This document shows, in pieces, positions 25,995 to 37,288 of a DNA stretch of 64,000 nucleotides; the stretch's first letter is position 1, and every line of letters starts with the position of its first letter. The stretch is taken from assembly GCF_003097355.1 (NCBI RefSeq), contig NZ_PYUI01000005.1:1-64000 (forward strand), read 5' to 3'. The position numbers and the translations under genes are program-made. The notes below the pieces were generated by a model. It ran no database searches. It saw nothing but the letters and a program-made list of their open reading frames with translations, and was not told where the DNA came from. This stretch comes from Arthrobacter sp. H-02-3. GTDB taxonomy: Bacteria; Actinomycetota; Actinomycetes; Actinomycetales; Micrococcaceae.

Positions 25995-27428
25995 CTAACC
26001 GCGTTCGATGTTGCTGAGGTCCCGCAGGACGCCGAGCCGCCCGTCCGTGTGCTGGACCAGGAATTCGTTGCCGCGGTCTTCAAGGGCCAGGACCCAGCCG
26101 CCGGGCTCGACGACGAATGCCGGCGCCCCGGTGCGCTCGTCGACGGCGGTGCGGGGCTGTGCGACGGCGAACCAGAAGGCCTCGTGCACGGGGTGGACGT
26201 CGTCCTCGGCGGCACGGCTGGCGGGATCGACGGTGGCTCCGATGGGTTCCTGCGGCCGGACCTGTTCCTGTGGCCGGACCTGAGGGTGGACCGTGGTGGG
26301 TGCGCTGCCGCCGGAGGCAGCCGGAACGCTGGCGGCCTGGGTCTGTTCCGCGGCGGTGCCGGTGGAAGCGGCCGGGGCAACGGAAGAAGTCGATGCAGCA
26401 GCCCCGGCCACGGCACCGGAAGCCGCGACGCCGGCGGCCTGGGTTTGTTCCGCGGCGGACGCCGGCTCAGCGGAGGGAACCGGCCCCGGGGACGGAGCCG
26501 ACGTCGACGGCGTTGACGGAGCCGACGCTGATGGGGCGGAAGCAGCGGACGGCGCAGCACCAGCCGTACCACCCGCGCCAGCGGGTGGCACAACGCCGGA
26601 AATCTGGGTTGCCGGCGCGCTGGAAGCCGCAGCGCTCGTCGCTGCAACGGACGCTGCACCCGCCGAAGCTACCCCGGGCGACGGTACAACCGGTGAAGGT
26701 GCTGCCGGCACGGCGGTCTGGCCGGCGGTGGCCGGTCGATTGTCCCGGCCTGCGGCCGCCCCGAAGGCGGCCGCCTTGGATTCGCCGGTTCCTGTGGCGG
26801 CCTTGGCCGGTTTGGGTGCCTTCGGCGTCTTGGGTGCACGGGGCTTTTGCACCGGCACAACGGCTTCACGGGCCACCACGTGGGCAGGCGCTTCCTCCCG
26901 GCCCAGGAAGTCGCCGGCAAAGAACGGGATCCACCGAGCCAGGACCGTGGCCGCGAAGAGACCCGCGGCGCCCAGGAGGGCTATCAGCATGCTCGGCACG
27001 AAGGCCCCGGCCGCGGCGAGAAAGAAGAAAGCGAGCGTAAAGGACGCCACGACGGACGCGAACTGATCAATCGACAGCGATCCGACCCGGATTTTCGTCC
27101 CCGGGCTGAGCCGGCGCGCCACGAACAAGACGGTGACAATGAGCGGCAGCACGATGCCCAGGCCCAGGAAGAAGAGGCTGCCCAGGTTCCACAGATTGTA
27201 GGAGAAGGCAAACATCGGAATGAGGGAGGCGATGAAGAGAAGCAGCGTGGAGCCGAACACGGTCAGATCCCGGATGGTGAAGGGACCCAGAATGGCTTCG
27301 TTCTTCTTCGCGGTCTTCTTGTCCACGGTGAAGCGCGGCGCGTCCCCGAACCCGGCTGGCCCCGGCTGCGCCGCGCCGCCCTGGTTCTGGGCGGGCGCCC
27401 GGAGTTGCCCGTTGTCTTGCTCGTTCAT
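25995..27428 (-). CDS. Membrane protein with long Ala/Pro/Ser-rich linker
   Basis: A 477-residue protein. About 40 polar residues precede two pairs of transmembrane segments (about residues 47-105 and 120-165), then an Ala/Pro/Ser/Thr-rich low-complexity linker of about 200 residues with near-repeats of AAEQTQAA, and a small globular C-terminal domain (about 400-477) ending GRLGVLRDLSNIERG. ATG 27428 has AAGGAGA upstream. The family is not recognised; the C-terminal domain resembles short beta domains that read out ligands, but this is speculative. It precedes nth by only 6 bp. Confidence 0.75.
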   Translation of the reverse strand: MNEQDNGQLRAPAQNQGGAAQPGPAGFGDAPRFTVDKKTAKKNEAILGPFTIRDLTVFGSTLLLFIASLIPMFAFSYNLWNLGSLFFLGLGIVLPLIVTVLFVARRLSPGTKIRVGSLSIDQFASVVASFTLAFFFLAAAGAFVPSMLIALLGAAGLFAATVLARWIPFFAGDFLGREEAPAHVVAREAVVPVQKPRAPKTPKAPKPAKAATGTGESKAAAFGAAAGRDNRPATAGQTAVPAAPSPVVPSPGVASAGAASVAATSAAASSAPATQISGVVPPAGAGGTAGAAPSAASAPSASAPSTPSTSAPSPGPVPSAEPASAAEQTQAAGVAASGAVAGAAASTSSVAPAASTGTAAEQTQAASVPAASGGSAPTTVHPQVRPQEQVRPQEPIGATVDPASRAAEDDVHPVHEAFWFAVAQPRTAVDERTGAPAFVVEPGGWVLALEDRGNEFLVQHTDGRLGVLRDLSNIERG

Positions 27429-27873
27429 TCCGTATCTCCTTAGCATGGCGGCGCCCTGGACAGCGCCGTCTAACGGCAGGCAAGGACGGGCCCGCTAACG
27501 GGTCCCGCCGCCTCCATCGGATGTCACAACTTCATCTCAGCCTAGCCAAGTGCATGGCCGATCACTAGCTGACAAGCCGAGGGCGCCCACAGCAGAATTC
27601 TCTGTATTTTCGGTTCCCCGGCGCCTCCGCCGGGCGCGGCGGGAACGGGCACGTCCGACCGCCGAAGAGACCACTCGGCGCTTAACAAACACCGCTCACG
27701 GCGCTCTTTGTGACGGGGCGCACGTTTGGTCGGACCCGCGTATTAGTGTTTATTGCAGAACAGCTCTTGCGGCACTGCCGTGATCTGCCGCCGCCCGACG
27801 TCGCGCATGCGGCCCGGCGCGGAGGCGGCACGAACGTCCGCTCAGCACGGATCGATGAATGATGAGGTTCACC
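27429..27873. promoter_or_regulatory. Divergent regulatory region before acsA
   Basis: A 445-bp non-coding region between two divergent genes. It contains a hairpin, CCCGGCG/CGCCGGG with a 4-nt loop, at 27617-27634. A half-conserved Crp/GlxR-like site (TGTGA, then a degenerate right arm) lies at about 27709-27724. acsA genes in actinobacteria are commonly Crp/GlxR targets, and a Crp-family gene is at 32315, but the site match is weak. The acsA ribosome-binding site GAGG lies 7 nt before ATG 27874. Confidence 0.4.
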
Positions 27874-29880
<2,007 letters not shown>

Positions 29881-29900
29881 CCGGCAGAAACAGGCCGGGG

Positions 29901-29966
29901 CGCCGGAGTGTTTCGACACCGGCGCATGACGACGGCGGCGCCTCCCCCCCGGTGGGAGGCGCCGCC
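29901..29966 (+). terminator. Two hairpins after acsA
   Basis: The first hairpin (29901-29924) closes on a TTCG tetraloop with GTGT/ACAC and CGCCG/CGGCG stems. The second (29934-29966) has a 13-bp perfect stem, GGCGGCGCCTCCC with its complement. There is no long T-tract, as is usual at actinobacterial terminators. Confidence 0.6.
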
Positions 29967-30076
29967 GCCGTTAATGTTGTCCGCGGATTTTGGCGCGGCG
30001 CGCAAAGTCCGCAGTAACGAAGGGTGTGGCAGTAACGAACAGCGCACACGGGCCGGGGCGCGATAGATTTGCTGAC

Positions 30077-30553
30077 ATGACTGAAGCCTCCCCCGCCAGC
30101 GCTGCCGGCCGCGGCACCATCCTTGTTCTCAACGGACCCAATTTGAACCTGCTCGGCACCCGCGAGCCCGAGAAGTACGGGACGGCGACCCTGGCCGACG
30201 TCGAACAGCTCGCCAAAGATGCCGGTGCGGCGCACGGGCTGGACGTCGAATGCTTCCAGTCCAACCATGAAGGGGCCCTCGTGGACGCCATCCACGCCGC
30301 ACGCGGGAAAGCGGTGGGAATCGTGCTCAACGCCGGCGCCTACACGCACACGTCCGTCGCCATCCGGGACGCCATTTCGGCCGTTGCGCTGCCCACGGTC
30401 GAGGTGCACATCACGAATGTGCACGCCCGCGAACAGTTCCGGCACCATTCCTACCTGTCGGACATCAGCAAGGCCGTGATTGCCGGCGCCGGGATCCTGG
30501 GCTACCGGTTCGCGGTGGAATACCTCGCCGGACTGCACGCGGCCAAAGACTGA
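30077..30553 (+). CDS. aroQ: 3-dehydroquinate dehydratase, type II
   Basis: A 158-residue shikimate-pathway enzyme that converts 3-dehydroquinate to 3-dehydroshikimate. Signature features are [14 protein letters not shown], the catalytic Tyr in [35 protein letters not shown], and [20 protein letters not shown] 30077 gives the expected length plus about 10 extra N-terminal residues. It stands alone here, away from other aro genes. Confidence 0.95.
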   Translation: MTEASPASAAGRGTILVLNGPNLNLLGTREPEKYGTATLADVEQLAKDAGAAHGLDVECFQSNHEGALVDAIHAARGKAVGIVLNAGAYTHTSVAIRDAISAVALPTVEVHITNVHAREQFRHHSYLSDISKAVIAGAGILGYRFAVEYLAGLHAAKD

Positions 30554-30586
30554 GCATGTCCCCTGTGGGGGCCGCGCAGGATCTGT

Positions 30587-30634
30587 GTCCGTGTCCGGGG
30601 TAGGGTCCGTGTCCGGGATGGGTCCGTGTTCGGG
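30587..30634 (+). repeat. Three short tandem repeats
   Basis: Three copies of GTCCGTGTCCGGG (the third with one change) at 30587, 30605 and 30622, with 17-18 bp spacing. They lie just before and at the start of the DUF2332 remnant and may mark the deletion that removed its 5' part. Confidence 0.6.
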
Positions 30635-30901
30635 CACCCTCCCCCGGTCCTGCGCTGCGTCGCCTCCGGCCCGGTGCCGCTGCCCGCGCCCGCGGAACTT
30701 CCCCGCGTGGTGTGGCGGGCCTGCATCGACCTCAATCCCGTGGATGTGCGCAGCCCTGACGACGTCCCCTGGCTTGAAGCCTTCGGCCGGCCGGAGCAGG
30801 AGTTCCACTTCGAACGGTTACTCCCGGGGGATCGTGATCGCCCGGGAGCGGCCCCGCGAGTGCTCGTGGCCGGCAACCGCAAGGAACAGCGCGTGGCGTA
30901 A
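30626..30901 (+). pseudogene. DUF2332 gene fragment
   Basis: An internal piece of a DUF2332-family gene. The segment WRACIDLNPVDVRSPDDVPW followed by LEAF and PEQE matches the conserved middle of this family, whose members are about 330-350 residues. The N-terminal half is missing, and the sequence after it diverges within 40 residues. The GTG at 30626 is only the first in-frame start codon. I treat it as a decayed remnant. Confidence 0.5.
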
Positions 30902-30909
30902 ATGCCGGG

Positions 30910-32094
30910 CTATTTCTTGACGCAGTGTCCGGACGAGACGGCGCCGCCCAGACCCGGTGCCTGGGCCGCGACGGGGCCGAGGTCGGTCATGGTGATAGCG
31001 AATCCGAGCGAGGACTCGGCGGTGGCCTTGGCAAAGACCACCCCTGCCACCTGCCCGTCCATGGTCAGGAGCGGGCCTCCGGAGTTACCCGGCTGCACGT
31101 CGGCGGCGAGCCGGTACACGTTCTCGGGCGCGGCATTGTTGCCGTAGATGTCGGGGACCAGCACGGTGGTGATGTCCTGGACCGTGGCCGGCTTGGACTG
31201 GAAGGGACCGCCGTGTGGATAGCCGGCGAAGGCCGCGGCGCTGCCGGACGGCAGGTCAGAGGTCAGGGGAAGGGGTGCCGACTGCAGGCCGTCCACCGCC
31301 ACGACGGCGAGGTCGTGCTGGGTGTCAAAGTACACAACGCGCCCGGGCAGGGCGCCGCCACCGGGCGTTTCCACCACCGGCTGATCGACGCCTGCGACCA
31401 CGTGGGCGTTGGTCACCACGCGTCCGGGGGCGACGACAAAGCCGGTGCCGGTCTGGTTCTGGCCGCACTGGTAGGCGGTTCCGGCGATCTTGAGGACCGA
31501 CGCGGCTGCTTTGTTCAGTGCCGGGGTATCCGTGCTCGTGTCCGGGACGGCGACCGGCTGGCCCTGGCCGATGCCGTCCAGCAGGGTGGGGATGCCCTCG
31601 CCGATCACTGCGGAGCGCAACTGGGCCATTGACGCCTTGACCGGGGTGGGCGTCACGCCGTCGATGAAGCCGATGACTTTGGATTCGGCGATCTGCTGAG
31701 ACACGAAGGGCACGCCCAGGGCCCCGATGCTGAATGCCAGCATCGACATCACCAGGGCGGACACGACGACGTTCACGCCTCCGCCCACGAGACGGTCCGC
31801 CGCCCGCAGGGGGCTGAACGGCATGACGCTGCGGATTCGCCGGCCGATCATGGTGCCTAGCCCGTTCCCCACGATCATCAGCAGGATGGCCGTGGCCACG
31901 ATGGCGGTCAGACGCCAGCCGCTGTCTTCCACGAGCCCGCTGACGATGGGAACGGACACGAATGCGGCGACCGCGCCCGCAGCGAATCCCGCGATGCCTC
32001 CGAGCGTCACAAGGAAGCCGTTGCGAAGGCCGTGGATCAGGTAGGACAAAAGCGCCACAACCAACACCAAGTCCAAAATGGTCAAGCCAAACAC
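30910..32094 (-). CDS. marP: MarP-family membrane serine protease
   Basis: A 394-residue protein. Four N-terminal transmembrane helices of CvpA type (about residues 1-165) anchor an extracytoplasmic trypsin-like domain (about 200-394). The catalytic triad is visible: His in TNAHVV, Asp in HDLAVVAV, Ser in QPGNSGGPLL. Two cysteines (in YQCGQN and the C-terminal SGHCVKK) may form the redox-sensitive disulfide known in the mycobacterial protein. MarP supports acid/oxidative stress tolerance and cell-wall processing in mycobacteria; the same role is inferred here. Confidence 0.92.
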   Translation of the reverse strand: MFGLTILDLVLVVALLSYLIHGLRNGFLVTLGGIAGFAAGAVAAFVSVPIVSGLVEDSGWRLTAIVATAILLMIVGNGLGTMIGRRIRSVMPFSPLRAADRLVGGGVNVVVSALVMSMLAFSIGALGVPFVSQQIAESKVIGFIDGVTPTPVKASMAQLRSAVIGEGIPTLLDGIGQGQPVAVPDTSTDTPALNKAAASVLKIAGTAYQCGQNQTGTGFVVAPGRVVTNAHVVAGVDQPVVETPGGGALPGRVVYFDTQHDLAVVAVDGLQSAPLPLTSDLPSGSAAAFAGYPHGGPFQSKPATVQDITTVLVPDIYGNNAAPENVYRLAADVQPGNSGGPLLTMDGQVAGVVFAKATAESSLGFAITMTDLGPVAAQAPGLGGAVSSGHCVKK

Positions 32095-32314
32095 CGGGGC
32101 TCCTCACAGACAGTTCAGCCACGATTCTAGCGGTGTAAGCTGAACGTTTGCCGATCGGCCGCCGGCCTGCCGGGTCTTCCGGGATCGGCGGGGACTTCCG
32201 GGACCCCGCTTTCGAGCCCTTCGGGCGTTTCAGTGCCAACTACGTCACAGACGCGCCAAAATTCTGAAAGAATGGCTGAAGCGCCCCAGCCGACACAGCT
32301 AGTCAGGAGATTTC

Positions 32315-32992
32315 ATGGATATCGAGGTATTGCGCCGCGCACCCCTTTTCGCCACGCTCGACGACGAGGCGTTCCGTCTGCTGACGGACGAACTCACCGA
32401 GGTGGACCTTTCACGCGGTGCCTCGGTATTCCGGGAAGGCGATCAGGGTGACCAGCTCTACTTCATCGTCTCCGGCAAGGTGAAACTCGGCCGCACGTCG
32501 CCGGACGGCCGAGAATCGCTGCTTGCCATCCTCGGCCCGGGCGAACTCTTCGGCGAAATGGCGCTCTTTGACCCCAGCCCGCGAACGGCGACGGCTACGG
32601 CAGTTTCCGAGACCCGCCTGGCCGGTCTCAAGAACGAAAGCCTCAATGCGCTGCTGCGCACCCGTCCCGAGGTTTCGGCCCAGCTGCTGCAGGCCTTGGC
32701 ACGCCGCCTGCGCCGTACCAACGATTCCCTCTCCGACCTCGTCTTCTCCGACGTTCCGGGCCGCGTGGCCAAGGCGCTCTTGGATCTGGCCGACCGCTTC
32801 GGCCGCCCCGCTACCGACGGCGTCCTGGTCGCCCACGAACTGACGCAGGAAGAGCTCGCCCAGCTGGTCGGTGCCTCCCGCGAAACGGTCAACAAGGCCC
32901 TCGCTGAATTCGTCCAGCGCGGCTGGCTTCGCCTGGAAGCCCGCGCGGTCGTCATCCTCGACATGCAGCGACTGCGCCAACGTTCCCGCTAG
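32315..32992 (+). CDS. Crp/Fnr-family transcriptional regulator, GlxR-like
   Basis: A 225-residue regulator with a cyclic-nucleotide-binding domain (about 1-120; GELFGEMALFDPSPRTATATA is the phosphate-binding cassette type) and a C-terminal winged helix (LTQEELAQLVGASRETVNKALAEF). The size and sequence match actinobacterial GlxR/Crp, which binds cAMP and controls carbon metabolism. ATG 32315 has AGGAG 6 nt upstream. acsA 4.4 kb away is a plausible target. Confidence 0.93.
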   Translation: MDIEVLRRAPLFATLDDEAFRLLTDELTEVDLSRGASVFREGDQGDQLYFIVSGKVKLGRTSPDGRESLLAILGPGELFGEMALFDPSPRTATATAVSETRLAGLKNESLNALLRTRPEVSAQLLQALARRLRRTNDSLSDLVFSDVPGRVAKALLDLADRFGRPATDGVLVAHELTQEELAQLVGASRETVNKALAEFVQRGWLRLEARAVVILDMQRLRQRSR

Positions 32993-33011
32993 GAAACCTG
33001 AGCAGCAACCA

Positions 33012-33048
33012 CGAAGGCCGGCCCCGGAATGAACGGGACCGGCCTTCG
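33012..33048 (+). terminator. Terminator-like hairpin after the crp-type gene
   Basis: A 10-bp perfect stem (CGAAGGCCGG / CCGGCCTTCG), extended by a CCC/GGG step after one mismatch, lies 20 nt after the stop codon. There is no T-tract. Confidence 0.65.
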
Positions 33049-33059
33049 GTCGTTGGTAC

Positions 33060-33185
33060 CCACTTGTCCGTGGGACATGCCCATTCTTCACAGACCCATG
33101 GCCGGGACATGCCCAGCCCCGGAAGCCAGGAATGGACATACCGCCAGCATGTCCAACGGCCAGCGCCAACGGAGGGCATGTCCTA
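33060..33185. repeat. Array 1 of GGACATG-type palindromic elements
   Basis: Six elements related to the palindrome GGACATGTCC, with CATG (or CATA) centres at about 33076, 33097, 33108, 33137, 33148 and 33177. Spacings are 21, 11, 29, 11 and 29 bp. The array sits between two convergent genes and has no coding potential that I believe. The same element forms longer arrays at 38262 and 47108. Confidence 0.65.
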
Positions 33186-33264
33186 GGACGGGCCAGCCCC
33201 GTCAGGCCGCCACACCCCTCAGGCAGTCACAAACCCTAGCCAGGCGGGGCCACGCGGTGTGGGC

Positions 33265-34176
33265 TTAACGCTCCCGCTGGGGTTCGCCGGCAACCGTCTT
33301 GGCGGCCTCGACTTCGAGCATGAGCCGGCCTTCTTCCTCGACGAGCTTGGGCTGGTAGACGTGGGCCTTGCGCTTGTAGCTGAGGTAGGCGATGCAGCCG
33401 TTGGCCTTGGCCATCTTCTCGAGCATGATCTCCGAGCCAGGAACCAGGAGTTCACCCAGGGTGCGGCCCACGGTGTTCTCCTGCCCCACCTCGTCGCCGA
33501 GCACCGTGGTGTCCCGTTCGCTGACAACCTTGCGGACGCAGACCCAGCGGCCCCAGACGCCCTTGCTGGCGAGCAGGGAGGGCTGCTGGTTCACGGGCAG
33601 GGTGGCAGCGAAGTAGCGGGTGTTGAACCGGCGGTGCGCGAAGTCGGGGCTGAGCCAGTTGACCAGGGGCTTGAGTAGATCCGTCCGCAGGGAGAGCCCG
33701 CGCTTGGCCAGCACGTCGGTGAAGGATTTCTCCTGGTCCGCCACGGCTTCCCGGGCGCGCATCCATTCCGCGCTGGAGGTCGACTCCACCGTGGTGGACA
33801 GGTCCGGGCCGGCCAGCAGGATGCCGGTCTCCTCGAACAGCTCACGGATGGCGCCAACCACATGGCGGCGCGCTAAGCCGACGTCGGAGGTCCCCATCTG
33901 CTCGGCCCAGTGCTGGGGCGAGGGACCAAGCCAGCCGACGGCGTCGTCGTCGGACGTTTCGAGCGATCCGCCGGGGAAGGCCAGGACACCGAGCGGGGAG
34001 GACCCCGTCCGGTACCCGAGCCAGGTCTCCAGACCCGTGGGCGAGTCCCGCAGGAGGATCACCGAGGAGGCGAAGCGCGGGGCGCGGGGCGTGCGTTCAC
34101 CGTGTTCAAGCCAGCTGCGTGCTGCTCCTTCAAGATCGGGGGGCAGAACGAACAGGCGACGTGCTAACTGAGGCAA
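33265..34176 (-). CDS. Nudix hydrolase (NUDT19-like, with insertion)
   Basis: A 303-residue protein. The Nudix motif is split: the AFPGGS half near residue 67 and the catalytic helix RELFEETGI near 113-121 are separated by about 45 residues, as in NUDT19/RNase-linked Nudix proteins. The substrate is unknown; CoA esters are possible for that subgroup. The TTG start at 34176 lies 16 nt after the RidA stop, so it is co-transcribed with ridA. No clear ribosome-binding site is seen. Confidence 0.8.
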   Translation of the reverse strand: MPQLARRLFVLPPDLEGAARSWLEHGERTPRAPRFASSVILLRDSPTGLETWLGYRTGSSPLGVLAFPGGSLETSDDDAVGWLGPSPQHWAEQMGTSDVGLARRHVVGAIRELFEETGILLAGPDLSTTVESTSSAEWMRAREAVADQEKSFTDVLAKRGLSLRTDLLKPLVNWLSPDFAHRRFNTRYFAATLPVNQQPSLLASKGVWGRWVCVRKVVSERDTTVLGDEVGQENTVGRTLGELLVPGSEIMLEKMAKANGCIAYLSYKRKAHVYQPKLVEEEGRLMLEVEAAKTVAGEPQRER

Positions 34177-34192
34177 AGAACTAACCGGCCTT

Positions 34193-34795
34193 CTAAGCGA
34201 ATTCGGCGATCAGTTCGACTTCAACAGGAGAGTCGAGCGGCAGGACGGATACCCCGACGGCGGAACGGGCGTGCTGGCCGGCATCGCCGAGGACCTGGCC
34301 CAGCAGCTCCGAGGCGCCGTTGATGACACCGGGCTGGCCGGTGAACGAAGGATCGGAGGAAACAAATCCGACCACCTTGACGATCCGCGTAATGCGGTCG
34401 AGGTCCCCGATCACACTCTTGACCGCCGCCAGGGCGTTGACGGCGCAGACGGCGGCGTATGCCTTCGCGGCTTCCGGGGACACCGTGGACTCGTCGGAGG
34501 CGCCTTCCGAGCCCGTGGACACCTTGCCGGTGGCTTCGAGTTTGCCGTTGATGAACGGCAGCTGCCCGGAGGTGTAGACATGATTGCCGGAAATGACGGC
34601 CGGAACGTAGGCCGCCACCGGGGCCGCGACGTCGGGCAGGGTCAGGCCCAGCTCCGCGAGGCGCTGTTCGACGGCGGACGACGCGCCCGTGCCGCCGGTC
34701 TGGCCTGCTGCGCCGGCCGTCGAGGCAGCGGTGCCTTCGGCGACGTTTTCCGGGTTTGCCGGCGTGGCCGGGGTGGCTTCAGAGGGGGTGCTCAT
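34193..34795 (-). CDS. RidA-family (enamine/imine deaminase-like) protein
   Basis: A 200-residue protein. The first about 40 residues are an Ala/Thr/Gly-rich extension not found in most RidA proteins; the rest is a YjgF/YER057c/UK114 fold (VYTSGQLPFINGK, AVCAVNALAAVKSVIGDLDRI, ELLGQVLG). The conserved Arg that binds the substrate carboxylate in canonical RidA appears only in HARSAVGVSVLPLDSPVEVE. Canonical RidA removes reactive 2-aminoacrylate; this divergent subgroup may differ. It lies between DUF4177 and Nudix genes in one operon. Confidence 0.85.
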   Translation of the reverse strand: MSTPSEATPATPANPENVAEGTAASTAGAAGQTGGTGASSAVEQRLAELGLTLPDVAAPVAAYVPAVISGNHVYTSGQLPFINGKLEATGKVSTGSEGASDESTVSPEAAKAYAAVCAVNALAAVKSVIGDLDRITRIVKVVGFVSSDPSFTGQPGVINGASELLGQVLGDAGQHARSAVGVSVLPLDSPVEVELIAEFA

Positions 34796-34797
34796 GG

Positions 34798-34953
34798 CTA
34801 CTGCTTCTCCCGCTTCAGGTAGGCAACAAGGCCGTTTCCGTCAGGGCCCGGAACAACTTGGACGAGCTCCCAGCCGTCCTCGCCCCACTGGTCCAGGATC
34901 TGCTTTGTGGCATGGATGATGAGCGGAATCGTGGCGTACTCCCATTTGGTCAT
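34798..34953 (-). CDS. DUF4177 small protein
   Basis: A 51-residue protein with the DUF4177 pattern: MTKWEYATIPLI, LDQWGEDGWELVQVVPG, then GLVAYLKREKQ. ATG 34953 gives the normal length for actinobacterial members, which usually sit between ponA and ridA as here. The function is unknown. It is divergent from ponA by about 37 bp, so the two promoters must overlap, or one transcript is leaderless. Confidence 0.85.
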   Translation of the reverse strand: MTKWEYATIPLIIHATKQILDQWGEDGWELVQVVPGPDGNGLVAYLKREKQ

Positions 34954-34990
34954 GACATAAAGCCTAGTCGTTGCCGGTAAAGTGGAAAAC

Positions 34991-37285
34991 ATGGCGACTG
35001 GTAAGAACCCTTTATTCGACACGGCCACCACCCTCGGAAAGATCCTTCTTTTCCTGGGCGTGAGCGCCATTTGTGGCGTCCTGGTGGCGGGGCTCCTGGT
35101 CCCCGCGGCGGCCGTTTCGGGCAGCGCGGCGAGCGGTTCGATCCAGTTCTTTGACACCCTTCCGGCAGAGCTGAAGGTCGATCCGCCGAGCCAGTCGACG
35201 ACGATTCTGGCCTCCGACGGCAGCGTGATCGCCAATCTCTACGCGGAGAACCGCACCCGCGTCTCGCTGGACCAGATGTCCCCGTACATCAAGGACGCGA
35301 TCATCGCCATCGAGGACAACCGGTTCTACGAGCACGGCGGCGTGGACACCACCGGCATCCTGCGCGCCCTCGTCAGCACCGCCCGCGGCCAGAAGCAGGG
35401 CGCGTCCACGATTACGCAGCAGTACGTGAACAACGTCATCAACTCCTCGCTGGAGGCCGAAGGCAAGGGTGACGAGGTCCTCCTCAACGGCGTCAACAAG
35501 GGCGTCGGGGACAAGCTCCGGGAAATGAAGCTGGCCATCGCCTTGGAGAAGAAGTTCACCAAGGAGCAGATCCTTGAGGGCTACCTGAACATCGTCTTCT
35601 TCAACCGGGACGCCTACGGCATCGAAGCCGCATCCAAGTTCTTCTTCAGCACCACCGCCAAGGACCTGACCCTGCCGCAGGCGGCACTGCTCGCCGGCGT
35701 CGTGAACAGCCCCTCCTTCTACGACCCCATCGCGAACCCGGACAACGCCAAGGTTCGGCGCGACCTCGTCCTTAAGGCGATGCTGACCCAGGGCAAAATC
35801 AAGCAGGCCGACTACGACGCCGCCGTCGCGACGCCGGTGGAAACCAAAGTCACCCAACCCCGCCAGGGCTGCGCCTATTCACAGACCGCACCGTACTTCT
35901 GCGACTACGTCTTGCACCTGCTCCTGAACAACCCGGCCTACGGGGCCGACGCCGCCGAGCGCGAGCGGAAGATCTTCCGCGGCGGCCTGACCATCAAGAC
36001 CACGCTGGACCCGCACGCCCAGGCTGTGGCCCAGTCCCAGGTTGATGCTTCGGCCGGCGCCAACCCGGACAAGTGGGGCGCCTCGTTGGTGTCCGTGCAG
36101 CCGGGCTCCGGCAAGATTATTTCCATGGCCCAGAACACCGTCTGGTTCCCGGCCGACGGCAAGTTCGACCAGACCCAGAATTTCAACGTGGACAGCCAGG
36201 ACGCCAAGGGCAACGACCTCAACGGTCTGGGCGGCTTCCAGCCCGGCTCCACCATGAAGCCCTTCACGTTCGCGGAATGGCTCAATGAGGGCAAGTCCAT
36301 GAGCACGCTGCTCAATGGCGCCGTGCGCCGATATCCGCAGAATTTCCCCTGGAAGAACACCTGCCCCGCCCCGACCGTCGGCTGGTATGACGCGACCAAC
36401 GGCACCCATGACCTGCAAAACGCGGAAGAGGGCTACTACAAGTACATGTCCGTCCTCGACGGGCTTGCCAACTCCATCAACACGATCACCTTCGCTACGG
36501 CGGCCCAGGTGGATCTCTGCGGGATCCAGAAGATCGTCGACGCCGTCGGCATCCACGGCGGCCTGCCGAGCACGGACAACCCCAATCCCCAGGTGCCGAT
36601 GACCACCCTCGGCAACCTCATCGGCTCCACCCAGACGGCGCCGCTGACCATGGCCAGCGCGTTCGCCACGTTCGCCAACGACGGCAAGTACTGCGAACCG
36701 ATCGCCATCGATTCGGTGACGGACGCCACCGGCGCCCAACTGCCGGCCCAGACGCCCAACTGCCGGGACGCGATCAATCCGGATGTGGCCCACGGCGTCG
36801 CGTATGCCATGCAGGAGGTGCTCAACCGCGGTTCTGGTGCGCTGATTGTGCCCCGGATTTCGACCAAGACCACCTTCCCGATCGCGGCCAAGACGGGAAC
36901 CAACGACTCCAACAGCTCCACTTGGGTGGCCGGTTACACCAGCGGCCTGGCGACGGCCACGTGGTTTGGCGATCCCCTGGGCAACCAGCAGCGGGCTGGC
37001 CAGAACGTCACCATCAATGGCAAGTTCTACAGGGGCATCGACGGCTACATGATCGCCGGGCCGCAGTTCTCGAACTACATGGCCCAGGTGGCGCCGGCCT
37101 ACGGCACCAATCCGTTCCCGGCACCGCCGTCGAACCTGCTGAACGCGCCGGCCCCGGTCGCGCCGCCGCGGGCGACCATCCCGACAACCCAGAGCACGGA
37201 TCCGGCCACGGCCCCCGCCGCCGACCCTACAACGGCCCCGACGCTGGCTCCGGCTCCGGCCCCGACGAAGTCCAGTAAGAAGTAG
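34991..37285 (+). CDS. ponA: Class A penicillin-binding protein (transglycosylase/transpeptidase)
   Basis: A 764-residue bifunctional peptidoglycan synthase. After one N-terminal membrane helix (about 14-37) comes the GT51 domain with the catalytic Glu in AIEDNRFYEHGGVD and the QGASTITQQ motif. The transpeptidase domain has SxxK in QPGSTMKPF, SxN in ANSINT, and KTG in AAKTGTND. A Pro/Ala/Thr-rich tail ends the protein. ATG 34991 is chosen; GTG 34982 would add three residues. The metallophosphoesterase gene begins 3 bp after the stop. Confidence 0.95.
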   Translation: MATGKNPLFDTATTLGKILLFLGVSAICGVLVAGLLVPAAAVSGSAASGSIQFFDTLPAELKVDPPSQSTTILASDGSVIANLYAENRTRVSLDQMSPYIKDAIIAIEDNRFYEHGGVDTTGILRALVSTARGQKQGASTITQQYVNNVINSSLEAEGKGDEVLLNGVNKGVGDKLREMKLAIALEKKFTKEQILEGYLNIVFFNRDAYGIEAASKFFFSTTAKDLTLPQAALLAGVVNSPSFYDPIANPDNAKVRRDLVLKAMLTQGKIKQADYDAAVATPVETKVTQPRQGCAYSQTAPYFCDYVLHLLLNNPAYGADAAERERKIFRGGLTIKTTLDPHAQAVAQSQVDASAGANPDKWGASLVSVQPGSGKIISMAQNTVWFPADGKFDQTQNFNVDSQDAKGNDLNGLGGFQPGSTMKPFTFAEWLNEGKSMSTLLNGAVRRYPQNFPWKNTCPAPTVGWYDATNGTHDLQNAEEGYYKYMSVLDGLANSINTITFATAAQVDLCGIQKIVDAVGIHGGLPSTDNPNPQVPMTTLGNLIGSTQTAPLTMASAFATFANDGKYCEPIAIDSVTDATGAQLPAQTPNCRDAINPDVAHGVAYAMQEVLNRGSGALIVPRISTKTTFPIAAKTGTNDSNSSTWVAGYTSGLATATWFGDPLGNQQRAGQNVTINGKFYRGIDGYMIAGPQFSNYMAQVAPAYGTNPFPAPPSNLLNAPAPVAPPRATIPTTQSTDPATAPAADPTTAPTLAPAPAPTKSSKK

Positions 37286-37288
37286 CCG

